The notes beneath the pieces were generated by a model that was given only the letters and a program-made list of their open reading frames with translations, searched no databases and was not told where the DNA came from. The position numbers and the translations under genes were made by a program. From the NCBI GenBank assembly GCA_016720075.1, contig JADJXW010000002.1, positions 259,229-323,228 of the forward strand: 64,000 nt of DNA, written 5' to 3'. Below are positions 19,406 through 27,826 of this stretch, piece by piece. Each line of letters opens with the position of its first letter. Position 1 is the stretch's first letter. This DNA is from Pseudomonadota bacterium. Its GTDB lineage: Bacteria; Pseudomonadota; Gammaproteobacteria; Steroidobacterales; Steroidobacteraceae.

Positions 19406-19900
19406 ATGCCCATTTCCGGCGACAACTACCGACAGATCGGCCGCACGCTCGCCGGCGCGGTATCCGTGGTGATGGCCCGCGAGCGCAGTGGCAACGGCAT
19501 CGTAGGCCTCACGGTATCCTCGCTGGTCACGCTCAGCTTCGATCCGCCGCTGGTCATGTTCGCGATCCAGCACGACGCGAACAGCTATCCGGCCATCGTC
19601 GCTTGCCGGCACTTCGGCGTGAGCCTGCTGACCGCGAAACAGGCGGATGTCGCGGCGCGCTTCGCTGTCCGGGGACAGGACAAGCTTGCCGGCACGCAGG
19701 TGGAAACCGGGCAGGTGCTTCCGGTTCCGCTGCTCGCGGATTCGCTGGCGCAGATCGAGTGCTCCACCAGCCAGATCTTCATCAGCGGCGACCACGCCAT
19801 CGTGGTGGGCCTGGTCGAGGCAGCCCGCACGCGCGACGAGGAACCGCTGCTCTATTTCGGTCGCCGCTACGGAACGTTCACGGCGCCGCCGGGGTCGTAA
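19406..19900 (+). CDS. flavin reductase domain protein
   Basis: FMN-binding split-barrel flavin reductase, about 164 aa. The pattern YRQIGRTLAGAVSVVMAR... GLTVSSLVTLSFDPPLVMFAIQHDANSYP is the family's flavin-binding region. The C-terminal HAIVVGLVEAARTRDEEPLLYFGRRYG closes the fold. Such proteins supply reduced flavin to two-component monooxygenases, or act alone. I chose the ATG at 19406 as it matches family starts, though no strong ribosome site is visible; longer frames overlap the cyclophilin gene antisense. nhaA follows after seven bases. Confidence 0.87.
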   Translation: MPISGDNYRQIGRTLAGAVSVVMARERSGNGIVGLTVSSLVTLSFDPPLVMFAIQHDANSYPAIVACRHFGVSLLTAKQADVAARFAVRGQDKLAGTQVETGQVLPVPLLADSLAQIECSTSQIFISGDHAIVVGLVEAARTRDEEPLLYFGRRYGTFTAPPGS

Positions 19901-19907
19901 CCTCGTC

Positions 19908-21251
19908 ATGCGTGACGTTCTGAAACCCCTGCAGGATTTCCTTCGCATGGAATCCGCCGGCGGCCTGCTGCTGATGGCGGCGGCCTGCCTGGCCATGATC
20001 GTGGCCAACTCGCCGCTGGCGCCAGCCTATGGCGCGCTGTTCAACCTGCCCGTCTCGATCCAGTTCGGCAGCGCCTGGCTTTCGAAGCCCCTGCTGCTGT
20101 GGATCAACGATGGCCTGATGGCGGTGTTCTTCCTGCTGGTGGGACTGGAACTCAAGCGTGAGTTCCTGGAGGGACACCTGTCCTCGGTCCGCCAGGCCGT
20201 ACTGCCCGCCATCGCCGCGGTCGGCGGCATGGTCGCACCCGCGCTGGTCTACGCCTGGTTCAACCACGACGACCCCGAGTCGATGCGCGGCTGGGCGATT
20301 CCGGTGGCCACCGACATCGCCTTTGCGCTGGGCGTGCTTTCGCTGCTGGGCAATCGCGTGCCGGTGGCGCTCAAGGCGCTGCTGCTGAGCCTTGCGATCT
20401 TCGACGACCTGGGCGCCGTCATCGTCATCGCGCTGTTCTACACCGACTCTCTTTCCATGCCGTCGCTGCTGGCAGCGGCCACGCTGATCGCCGCACTGTT
20501 CGCGCTGAATCGCGCCGGGGTCACCCGCCCTTCCGCCTACGTGTTGCTCGGCATCGCGCTGTGGATCGCGGTGCTGAAATCCGGCGTGCACGCCACGCTT
20601 GCCGGCGTGGTGCTGGCCATGTTCATCCCGCTGCGCGCGGCGGGCAGCGCCACCTCGACGGCGACCCACCTGGAGCAGAACCTGCACCCATGGGTCGCTT
20701 TCGGCGTACTGCCGCTGTTTGCATTCGCCAATGCCGGGGTTGCGCTGCAGGGTTTTTCGATCGGCAATGCCCTTGAGGGCGTGCCGCTCGGGATCGCGCT
20801 GGGATTGTTCCTGGGCAAGCAGTTGGGCGTGATGTCCTCCATCTGGCTTGCGGTGCAACTGCGACTGGCCGTGCTGCCAGCCGAAGTGCGCTGGTCGCAG
20901 CTGTATGGCATGTCCCTGCTCACGGGCATCGGCTTCACGATGAGCCTGTTCGTGGCCTCGCTGGCATTTCCCGCCGCGCAGGGAGGAAGCCTGGATCGCC
21001 TCGGCGTGCTGCTGGGCAGCCTGGTGTCGGGCGTGGCCGGGTACGCGGTGTTGCGGCTGGCATTGTCGAACCGACGCGCGGACCCCGCGCCTAGGCGAAG
21101 CGCGCTTCCAACTCGGCCACCAGCGGATGCATGCGACGACCACGCGGCCGCACCAGAAACAGCGTCTGCTTCACTTCATCGGTGCGCCCGACCACGCGCA
21201 GCTGGTAGCGATCGAGCACCTCGGACTCGATCGACGTCGGCACCGCGATGA
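19908..21251 (+). CDS. nhaA: Na+/H+ antiporter NhaA with C-terminal extension
   Basis: Inner-membrane sodium/proton antiporter that expels Na+ using the proton gradient. Essential Asp residues are visible in VATDIAFALG and IFDDLGAV, with the conserved SGVHATLAGV and GIGFTMSLF helices. The start is the ATG at 19908, eight bases after the flavin reductase stop. The family domain ends near VLRLALSNRR (about 21070). The frame then runs about 60 more codons of Ala/Arg/Pro-rich sequence that lies antisense to nhaR. That tail is unlike family C-termini and may be translated but non-functional, or reflect a lost stop. Confidence 0.93.
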   Translation: MRDVLKPLQDFLRMESAGGLLLMAAACLAMIVANSPLAPAYGALFNLPVSIQFGSAWLSKPLLLWINDGLMAVFFLLVGLELKREFLEGHLSSVRQAVLPAIAAVGGMVAPALVYAWFNHDDPESMRGWAIPVATDIAFALGVLSLLGNRVPVALKALLLSLAIFDDLGAVIVIALFYTDSLSMPSLLAAATLIAALFALNRAGVTRPSAYVLLGIALWIAVLKSGVHATLAGVVLAMFIPLRAAGSATSTATHLEQNLHPWVAFGVLPLFAFANAGVALQGFSIGNALEGVPLGIALGLFLGKQLGVMSSIWLAVQLRLAVLPAEVRWSQLYGMSLLTGIGFTMSLFVASLAFPAAQGGSLDRLGVLLGSLVSGVAGYAVLRLALSNRRADPAPRRSALPTRPPADACDDHAAAPETASASLHRCARPRAAGSDRAPRTRSTSAPR

Positions 21252-21987
21252 CGCCGAGCCCGGCCTGTGCAAACCCCTTCAGCAGCGCGCTGTCATCCAC
21301 GTGCCCGGCGATCCGGGGTCGCAGCCGATGACGCGAGAACCAGGCTTCAAGCGCCTGGCCGATCAGCGATCCCGGCGCGGAGCCGGCGATGAACGGCGCA
21401 TCATCCAGGCTGTCCGGGAATTTTGCGGCCAGCCGATTGGCGAGCTGGCGCGCGGCGACGAAGCTCATGCCCGAGGCCGCCACCTCCATGCCGTGGAGGC
21501 CGCGCGTGAGATTGGCGGGCACCGGCGCATCGGCCAGCATCATGTCGAGCTCACCCGTGGCGATGCGGCCCAGCAGCTCTGCCTGCGGGGCCTCTTCGCA
21601 GTTCAGTTCCAGGTCGCTGCGATGGCGATCCACCAGCGGCTGCAGCACATGCAGCGTGAGGAGCTTGGGCACGCTGTCCATGACGCCGACGCGAAGCACC
21701 TGCTGCCGCGGCCGGGCGCGACCCTGCAGCACGCTGCTGAGCTCATCGCCCAGCGCGAAGATGGCATTGGCGTAGTCGAGCGTGGTGGCCCCCTGCGGAG
21801 TGAGCACCAGCCGGCGCCCCACCCGCTCGAACATGGGCTGGCCCACGGATTCCTCGAAGACCCTCAGCTGCGCGCTGAGCGTCTGCGGGGCCAGGTGCAG
21901 CGCGCGCGAGGCCGCGGTGACGGAGCCGCGCCGGGCGATCTCGGCGAAATACCGGAGGTGCTTGAGATTCAGTGCGTTACGGTCCAT
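21091..21987 (-). CDS. nhaR: LysR-family regulator NhaR
   Basis: LysR-type regulator, about 298 aa, with the N-terminal helix-turn-helix (LKHLRYFAEIARRGSVTAASRALHLAPQTLSAQLRVFEE). Its effector domain closely parallels E. coli NhaR (LDMMLADAPVPAN; VDDSALLKGFAQAGLGVIAVPT). NhaR activates nhaA in response to Na+. Here it is convergent with nhaA and overlaps its 3' end by 161 bp instead of lying downstream on the same strand. I chose the ATG at 21987, with AGGA five bases upstream; a short upstream extension crosses the palindrome at 21989. Confidence 0.9.
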   Translation of the reverse strand: MDRNALNLKHLRYFAEIARRGSVTAASRALHLAPQTLSAQLRVFEESVGQPMFERVGRRLVLTPQGATTLDYANAIFALGDELSSVLQGRARPRQQVLRVGVMDSVPKLLTLHVLQPLVDRHRSDLELNCEEAPQAELLGRIATGELDMMLADAPVPANLTRGLHGMEVAASGMSFVAARQLANRLAAKFPDSLDDAPFIAGSAPGSLIGQALEAWFSRHRLRPRIAGHVDDSALLKGFAQAGLGVIAVPTSIESEVLDRYQLRVVGRTDEVKQTLFLVRPRGRRMHPLVAELEARFA

Positions 21988-21988
21988 A

Positions 21989-22007
21989 TATCCTATTTTA
22001 TAGGATA
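21989..22007 (-). promoter_or_regulatory. perfect palindrome covering the nhaR ribosome-binding site
   Basis: TATCCTAT-TTT-ATAGGATA, 8-bp arms with a 3-nt centre, one base upstream of the nhaR ATG. In mRNA the arm containing AGGA would pair, hiding the ribosome-binding site. It may be an autoregulatory LysR/other operator, or an RNA hairpin limiting translation. Confidence 0.6.
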
Positions 22008-22091
22008 ACAATTACGTTTCTTTCTGCTTTTTTCTGAAATCCAGGGCCCGTAGCATTTCTCGCAGGAACCACCCAACCGACGAGGCACGCC

Positions 22092-22448
22092 ATGAAAATC
22101 GACCTCCAGGCCCGGACTTTCCCGCTCACCGAGGCGCTGCGCCATGCCGTGGAGGCCGAGGCGCGCCGCTACCACGACGAGTTCGCCGAACGCCCGCAGG
22201 CGCTGAGCGTGCGACTGTTCGATGTGAACGGCACCAGGCATGGCGTCGACAAGGGCTGCCTGGTCTCGGCTCGCGTGGGCTCATGCAAATCCACCGTCGT
22301 CGCCAGCGGCATCGATTCCGACCTGTACCGCGCCATCACCACGGCGTTCGTCCGCCTGACGCGCGGCACCCGCCAGGCGCTGAACCGCAACCGGCGATTG
22401 CGCCGCAGCGCCGCCCGCCCCGCCGCGCCCGAGACGGCAGCGGCCTGA
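22092..22448 (+). CDS. S30AE/HPF-like ribosome-associated protein
   Basis: A 118-aa protein resembling the ribosome hibernation-promoting factor / RaiA (S30AE) family: MKIDLQARTFPLTEALRHAVEAEARRY at the N-terminus and ASGIDSDLYRAITTAFVRLTR later, matching the beta-alpha-beta-beta-beta-alpha fold in which the second helix follows DxYxAI. The tail is Arg-rich, consistent with rRNA contact. It is divergent from nhaR and probably co-transcribed with terC (16-bp gap). Confidence 0.78.
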   Translation: MKIDLQARTFPLTEALRHAVEAEARRYHDEFAERPQALSVRLFDVNGTRHGVDKGCLVSARVGSCKSTVVASGIDSDLYRAITTAFVRLTRGTRQALNRNRRLRRSAARPAAPETAAA

Positions 22449-22464
22449 ATCGGCAACGCCCGTC

Positions 22465-23487
22465 ATGGACATGCTGCCCTCGCTGCTCGCCTCACCGATG
22501 CTCGGCAAGCCACTGTGGCTGTGGCTTGCCTTCATCGGCATCGTGGTCGCGCTGCTGGCCTTCGACCTGGGCGTGCTCAACCGCAAGGAACACCAGATCT
22601 CGGTGCGCGAGAGCCTGCTGCTGTCGGCGGGCTACATCGGGGTGGGCATCGCCTTCGGCGCATGGGTGTGGCACTACCTGGGCGCGGCAAGCGGCATGGA
22701 ATACCTCACCGGATTCCTGATCGAAAAGACGCTGGCCATGGACAACGTCTTCGTGATCGCGATGCTCTTCACCTACTTCGCGGTGCCGCCGGCCTACCAG
22801 CATCGCGTGCTGTTCTGGGGCATCCTGGGCGTGATCGTGCTGCGCGCCATCATGATCGGACTGGGCGCCGCGCTGATCGCGCAGTTCTCGTGGGTGCTGT
22901 ATGTCTTCGGCGCGTTCCTCGTGCTCACCGGCATCAAGATGCTGATGACGATGGGCAGGCCGCTGGACATCGGCGGCAATCCACTGCTGCGCTGGCTGCG
23001 CGCGCACCTGCGCGTCACCGATGCCCCGCACGGCAGCCGCTTCTGGGTGCGCCTGCCCGCGCCCGATACGCGCGGCGGCCCGCCCTCCAGCAACCCCGCC
23101 GCGCCGCGGGTGCTCTGGGCCACGCCCCTGTTGCTGGCGCTGGTGCTGATCGAGGCCGCGGACCTGCTGTTCGCGGTGGATTCGGTGCCGGCAATATTCG
23201 CCATAACCCAGGACCCCTTCATCGTCTACACGTCCAACATCTTTGCCATCCTGGGGCTCCGGGCCTTGTATTTCGCCCTGGCCGCCATCATCGACCGGTT
23301 CGCCTACCTGAAGTACGCGCTGGCGGGCATACTGGTGTTCGTCGGCGGCAAGATCATCGCCGCCGAGGCCGTGGGCAAACTGCCAGCCTGGATTTCGCTC
23401 ACCGTCACAGCGGCGCTGCTGGCGGGGGGCATCCTGTATTCGCTGTACCGGACCAGAACTCCGGCACAGCAGACATCTGTGTGTTGA
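22465..23487 (+). CDS. TerC/Alx family membrane protein
   Basis: Integral membrane protein of 340 aa of the TerC/Alx family, implicated in metal (manganese/calcium) export and redox or pH stress. It has about nine hydrophobic segments and the family acid motifs: LLAFDLGVLNRK, TLAMDNVFVIA, LVLIEAADLLFAVDSVPAIFAITQDPFIVYTSNIFAILGLRALYF. The space upstream is only 16 bp, so the pH-sensing leader known for E. coli alx is absent here. htpX follows 25 bp downstream. Confidence 0.93.
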   Translation: MDMLPSLLASPMLGKPLWLWLAFIGIVVALLAFDLGVLNRKEHQISVRESLLLSAGYIGVGIAFGAWVWHYLGAASGMEYLTGFLIEKTLAMDNVFVIAMLFTYFAVPPAYQHRVLFWGILGVIVLRAIMIGLGAALIAQFSWVLYVFGAFLVLTGIKMLMTMGRPLDIGGNPLLRWLRAHLRVTDAPHGSRFWVRLPAPDTRGGPPSSNPAAPRVLWATPLLLALVLIEAADLLFAVDSVPAIFAITQDPFIVYTSNIFAILGLRALYFALAAIIDRFAYLKYALAGILVFVGGKIIAAEAVGKLPAWISLTVTAALLAGGILYSLYRTRTPAQQTSVC

Positions 23488-23512
23488 TCCGGGACCTCCC
23501 GGGAGGATCGTC

Positions 23513-24394
23513 ATGAAACGTGTATTGCTGTTCGTCCTGACCAACGTTGCCGTGATGGTGGTGCTGTCGGCGGTCGTGTATCTGCTCGGCCTCGACAAAT
23601 ACCTGAGCGGCAGGGGCGGCATGGGCGGACTGCTGGTGGTGGCCGCCATCTTCGGCTTTGGTGGCGCCTTCATCTCGCTGGCCATGTCCAAGTGGATCGC
23701 CAAGCGCTCGATGGGCGTGCATGTCATCGAGCAGCCGGCCAACGCCACCGAGAAGTGGCTGGTCGACACCGTCCGCGCCTACGCGAAGGAAGCCCACATC
23801 GGCATGCCGGAGGTGGGCGTCTTCGATTCACCGGAGCCCAATGCGTTCGCCACTGGCATGCGCAAGGACTCCGCCCTCGTGGCCGTGAGCACGGGCCTGC
23901 TGAACCGCATGCGCAAGGAAGAAGTCGAGGCCGTGATCGGCCACGAGGTGGCGCACGTGGCCAACGGCGACATGGTGACGCTGACGCTCATCCAGGGCGT
24001 GGTGAACACATTCGTGTTCTTCATCGCCCGCGTGATCGGCAACATCGTCGACAACGCCACGCGCGGCAACAGTGAGCGCAGCGGCCCGGGAATGGCTTAC
24101 TTCGCCACCGTGATCTTTGCCGAGATCGTGCTGGGCATCCTCGCCAGCATGATCGTCATGTACTTCTCGCGGCAGCGCGAATTCCGCGCCGACCACGGCG
24201 GTGCGTGGCTTGCCGGCCGGCAGAACATGATCGGCGCGCTGGAGGCGCTGCAGCGGCAGCGCGAACCGCAGGGCCTGCCCGCCAACATGGCCGCCTTCGG
24301 CATCAACGGCGGCGTGCCCTCGGGCCTGCGCAAGCTGTTCATGAGCCACCCGCCGCTCGAAGAGCGCATCGCGGTCCTGAAGGCCGCGGCCTGA
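23513..24394 (+). CDS. htpX: membrane zinc protease HtpX
   Basis: M48B inner-membrane metalloprotease involved in quality control of membrane proteins. Two N-terminal membrane helices are followed by the zinc motif HEVAHVANGD near residue 143, two more helices, and the third ligand Glu in REFRADHGGAWLAG. The C-terminal SHPPLEERIAVLK is typical. A strong ribosome site (GGGAGG) precedes the ATG. It is co-oriented with terC and the DUF937 gene. Confidence 0.96.
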   Translation: MKRVLLFVLTNVAVMVVLSAVVYLLGLDKYLSGRGGMGGLLVVAAIFGFGGAFISLAMSKWIAKRSMGVHVIEQPANATEKWLVDTVRAYAKEAHIGMPEVGVFDSPEPNAFATGMRKDSALVAVSTGLLNRMRKEEVEAVIGHEVAHVANGDMVTLTLIQGVVNTFVFFIARVIGNIVDNATRGNSERSGPGMAYFATVIFAEIVLGILASMIVMYFSRQREFRADHGGAWLAGRQNMIGALEALQRQREPQGLPANMAAFGINGGVPSGLRKLFMSHPPLEERIAVLKAAA

Positions 24395-24420
24395 TTCATA
24401 CAAACAAGGATTGAAGAAAA

Positions 24421-24990
24421 ATGCAGATCACGGACCTGATCCAGCACATGGGCGGCCTGCAGTCGGTGGCCCGGGAGTTCGGGGTGAACAACCAGGACGC
24501 TGAGCGCGGCGCCGCCGCGCTGCTGCCCGCCATCCTGGGCGGCTTCAAAAAGCAGGCGCAGGCACCCTCGGGCCTCGATGGCCTGTCGGGCATGCTCAAC
24601 CAGCTGGGCGGCGGCGGGTTGCTGGACAACGTGCTCTCGCCCCAGCCCACCGACGTGAACCTGGGCAACAACGTGCTGGGCCAGATCTTCGGCAGCAAGG
24701 ATGTCAGTCGCAACGTGGCCGCCAATGCGGCCGCCCAGAGCGGCATGGATCCCTCGATGCTCAAGAAACTGCTGCCGGTCATCGCGATGATGGCCGCGGG
24801 CTACATGGCCAAACAGCAGGGTGGGCGTGCAGCCGCGCCCGCGGGTGGCGGGCTCGGTGGATTGCTGGGCGGAATGCTGGGCGCGGGTGGCGCGAAGTCC
24901 GGCGGCGGCCTGGCATCCATGCTCGACATGAACGGCAATGGCAATCCGCTCGACGACATCATGGGCATGGCCGGCCGACTGAAGCCCTAG
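24421..24990 (+). CDS. DUF937 domain protein
   Basis: A 189-aa protein of the DUF937 family: N-terminal helical part (LIQHMGGLQSVAREFGVNNQDAERGAAALLPAILGGFKK) and a Gly-rich C-terminus (GGGLGGLLGGMLGAGGAKSGGGL). No signal peptide. Family members are of unknown function. It lies 27 bp after htpX, apparently in the same operon, and is followed by a candidate terminator hairpin. Confidence 0.85.
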   Translation: MQITDLIQHMGGLQSVAREFGVNNQDAERGAAALLPAILGGFKKQAQAPSGLDGLSGMLNQLGGGGLLDNVLSPQPTDVNLGNNVLGQIFGSKDVSRNVAANAAAQSGMDPSMLKKLLPVIAMMAAGYMAKQQGGRAAAPAGGGLGGLLGGMLGAGGAKSGGGLASMLDMNGNGNPLDDIMGMAGRLKP

Positions 24991-25001
24991 GCCAGTGAGA
25001 A

Positions 25002-25029
25002 GGGGCGCCGGGTTCATCCCCAGCGCCCC
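25002..25029. terminator. hairpin between convergent DUF937 and TonB-receptor genes
   Basis: Perfect 7-bp stem GGGGCGC / GCGCCCC with a 14-nt loop between two convergent stop codons. No T tract is present. Candidate bidirectional terminator. Confidence 0.45.
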
Positions 25030-25041
25030 CGGGGCGAGCGC

Positions 25042-27654
25042 CTAGAAGCGGTAGTTCGCCTGCACGCCGATCGTGCGCGGCTTCTGGTAAGCCTGGTTCA
25101 CGAACGGGTTGAACAGCGAATACACGGTGCACCCCGTACCGCCCGTCGCGGCGTTGCAGCCGCCCCGTCCGATGCCGGAATTGCCAATTTTGTCGCGGCT
25201 GTTCAGCAGGTTCACCGAGTACAGGCTCAGGTCCCACCGGTCGATGTTGATGCCCAGGCGCGCATTGACCTGGTCGGTCGACCCCACATCCCGCGTGAAG
25301 GGATTGTAGTTACCGGTGCCGAAACTCGACCCCTGCAGATAGCTGCCCGAGTAGAGGTAGTCGAGCCTCGCATAGGCCCGGTGATCGAAGGCGCTGAAGT
25401 CGAAGCGCATTCCGGCGTTGGCCTGCAGGTCGGGTACTCCCAGCGGATCACCCTTGTTGAAGGTCACCGCCTGCGTCACACCACTGACGGTGGGCACCGG
25501 GCCGAGCACGGCCTCGCGATATTTCGCATCGACAGTGCTCAGCGAGACGCTCAGCGTCATCGGGTCGATCGGGCGATAGTCGAGCTGCACGTCGAAGCCC
25601 TTGCTGCGCGCCTTGCCGCCGTTCTGGTTCCAGTTCTGGCCGCAACCCTGTGCCGACGTGGTGACCTGGATATCGTTCCAGTCGATCTGGTACGCGGCCA
25701 CGTTCAGCTGCATCCGGCCGTCGAGCAGGCGCAGCTTGGTGCCCAGTTCGTAGCTCTTGACCGTATCCGGACCGTACTGCTTGGGAATGTCATCCACGGT
25801 CAACCCGAACTGCGCCAGTCCGGCCGAACACACCTGCGGATTCAACGGCACGTTGACGCCGCCGGCGCGGAATCCCTTGGCGCCGTTGGCATAAACCATC
25901 ATCCCGGCAGCGGGCTCCCACTGCAGCCCCACCTTGGGCGTCAACGGCGTGTCCTTGCCATTGCCCTGGACGAAGGCGAACGGCGAGCTGATGCTCGGCC
26001 GCGCCGACAGCTGGCCGTAGTTGGCCTGGGTGAAGTCGAGCTTTACCTCCGACCAGCGCAGGCCGGCCGTCAACTTGAACGTGTCGGTGATGGCATAGGT
26101 GCCCTCGCCGAAGAAGGCCAGTTCCGTATCGACCAGGCGCGCGTCGAGCACGGAGACGTAGCCGTTGGGATTCGGCACACCATACCTCTGCGCGCTGGTC
26201 AGTCCGTAGAGGGCCAGGTCAGGCGCGTCGTAGTTGCCGTAGATCGTGTAGTCGATATGCGTACGCAGCCGGGCATAGTAGGCGCCGGCTACCCAGCCGA
26301 AACGCCCATCGCCGGCAGCCGATGACAGCCGCACCTCCTGCTCGATGCCATTGCGCTTGTTGGAACTGATGAATCGACCCGCATAGACCTGGACTGGACG
26401 GAACAGAGGGAAGCTGGTTCGTCCCGGATTCTCCAGCGTGGTCTGAACACGGCTGGGATCGTGACCCTCGCCGGCATCACCGATGGTGTGGTCGTCGATG
26501 TATGAGGTGATCGCCTTGAAATCGAGATCGCCGAACGTGAAGTCCACCGTGAAGCTCGGCAGGCTGGTGTCGGTCTTGCCGATGCCGTACACGCCATCGA
26601 AGGGCGTCAGCGACTCGTCGCGATCCAGGTAGTTGAATGGACCATAGGTCTGCGCCGCGCGCCGGAAGGTGATGACCGGCGCGGTGTTGCAGTTGACCGT
26701 CGGGGGCGCGGTGGTGGCGGTGGGCGCCCGTGTGCTGGTGTTGTAGCAGGTTTCAGGCGTAGTGAAGGTCTGCGTAGCCGGAGCGCGCGTGCCGTTGGGG
26801 GCGTAGACCTCCGTCTGCGAGCCGGGCCCGCCCTCCGTGCGATAGGCCGAACGGTACCAGGCCAGCGTGGCCATGCCGTTGTCACCCAGCTTCTTGGCAA
26901 ACGCCGCGCGAATCGCCCATTCACGCACGCCGTTTGCATCCTTGCGATCGATGCGGCCACCGTCATAGACATTGAGCGTGTCGATCCAGCCGCCGGTGTT
27001 GCGCGCGATAGCACTGACGCGCATGCCCAGGCTGCCATCGATCAGCGGCCCGCCAAAGGCTCCACCTAACTCCGTGGAGGGCGCGCCATTCTGCAGGACG
27101 TAGGTTTCCGCGCGCATCATTCCGGAATAGTCGGTCAGGCTGGGCGTGGGGGTGATGAAGCGGATGGTGCCACCCTGCGAGGAGCCGCCATACAGCGTGC
27201 CCTGCGGACCCTTGAGCACCTCGACACGCTGCAGGTCGAACAGCAGCGGCAGCGGGGCGCCATTGTTCTGGCTGACACCGGGATTGTTGCGCTTGGTCAG
27301 CGCGGTGTCGTCGAGGTACACCCCGGTGGTGGCGGCACCCGTGGTGGCCACGATGCCGCGGATGGCGAAGGTGCCCACGCCGGCCGTCTGGTTCACCAGC
27401 GTCAGGGCCGGCACGATCTGCGTGAGGTCTGACGCGCTCTTGATGCCGATCTGGTCCAGCGATTCCTGCGTGACCGCGGCGATGGACATCGGGATCCTGT
27501 TGGCGGTTTCCGTCTGGCGTGTGGCCGTGACGGTCACCTCTTCGAGCAGGCTGGCTGACTGCCCGAAAACCGCTGCCGGCGCAGCCAGCGCCAGGCTCAC
27601 GGCCATTCTCACTGCGAACAGGCCCGAATGCGCCGATTTCACATGCTTGTTCAT
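25042..27654 (-). CDS. TonB-dependent outer-membrane receptor
   Basis: An 870-aa outer-membrane receptor that imports a ligand using TonB energy. Signal peptide (to VFGQ), then the TonB box/plug start (LLEEVTVTATRQTETANRIPMSIAAVTQESLDQIG). The plug contains FAIRGIV and RVEVLKGPQGTLYGGSSQGGTIRFIT. A 22-strand-type barrel follows and ends in YRF, the aromatic C-terminal signature for outer-membrane insertion. A Fur-like palindrome lies about 45 bp upstream, suggesting iron control. It resembles the large CirA/FecA-like receptors of Xanthomonadales and sphingomonads; the ligand is not identifiable. Confidence 0.95.
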   Translation of the reverse strand: MNKHVKSAHSGLFAVRMAVSLALAAPAAVFGQSASLLEEVTVTATRQTETANRIPMSIAAVTQESLDQIGIKSASDLTQIVPALTLVNQTAGVGTFAIRGIVATTGAATTGVYLDDTALTKRNNPGVSQNNGAPLPLLFDLQRVEVLKGPQGTLYGGSSQGGTIRFITPTPSLTDYSGMMRAETYVLQNGAPSTELGGAFGGPLIDGSLGMRVSAIARNTGGWIDTLNVYDGGRIDRKDANGVREWAIRAAFAKKLGDNGMATLAWYRSAYRTEGGPGSQTEVYAPNGTRAPATQTFTTPETCYNTSTRAPTATTAPPTVNCNTAPVITFRRAAQTYGPFNYLDRDESLTPFDGVYGIGKTDTSLPSFTVDFTFGDLDFKAITSYIDDHTIGDAGEGHDPSRVQTTLENPGRTSFPLFRPVQVYAGRFISSNKRNGIEQEVRLSSAAGDGRFGWVAGAYYARLRTHIDYTIYGNYDAPDLALYGLTSAQRYGVPNPNGYVSVLDARLVDTELAFFGEGTYAITDTFKLTAGLRWSEVKLDFTQANYGQLSARPSISSPFAFVQGNGKDTPLTPKVGLQWEPAAGMMVYANGAKGFRAGGVNVPLNPQVCSAGLAQFGLTVDDIPKQYGPDTVKSYELGTKLRLLDGRMQLNVAAYQIDWNDIQVTTSAQGCGQNWNQNGGKARSKGFDVQLDYRPIDPMTLSVSLSTVDAKYREAVLGPVPTVSGVTQAVTFNKGDPLGVPDLQANAGMRFDFSAFDHRAYARLDYLYSGSYLQGSSFGTGNYNPFTRDVGSTDQVNARLGINIDRWDLSLYSVNLLNSRDKIGNSGIGRGGCNAATGGTGCTVYSLFNPFVNQAYQKPRTIGVQANYRF

Positions 27655-27697
27655 GTTTCCCCCGACCCCTTGCTGATTGTTTGCGATGAACCTTTTC

Positions 27698-27710
27698 GAG
27701 AACCGTTCTC
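27698..27710 (-). promoter_or_regulatory. Fur-like inverted repeat upstream of the TonB receptor
   Basis: GAGAAC-C-GTTCTC, perfect 6-bp arms with a one-base centre, 44 bp before the receptor ATG. Read on the minus strand the site is ATGAGAACGGTTCTCGAA, resembling the 7-1-7 Fur box (TGATAAT-N-ATTATCA) at about nine of fourteen positions. Iron-responsive repression is an inference. Confidence 0.55.
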
Positions 27711-27726
27711 ATGCGGGGTCTTCGCC

Positions 27727-27812
27727 CCTTAAGACCCGTTAAGGCGCCGTGGCAGGAACCTGCGGGGCATGCACAAATACGACCCGAGGCGTATTGTATG
27801 CACATCATACAA
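27727..27812. promoter_or_regulatory. cluster of inverted repeats upstream of the DUF6152 gene
   Basis: Three perfect inverted repeats lie in 86 bp: CCTTAA-N6-TTAAGG (27727-27744), AATACG-N8-CGTATT (27776-27795) and TTGTATG-N5-CATACAA (27794-27812). The last ends 14 bases before the ATG at 27827 and overlaps the second by two bases. Such density suggests operator sites for one or more repressors. Confidence 0.5.
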
Positions 27813-27826
27813 ACATGGGGACCCTC

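Noticed and set aside
22449..22464. pH-responsive leader (alx-type) before the TerC gene
   Set aside because: The upstream gap is 16 bp, far too short for the known structured leader.
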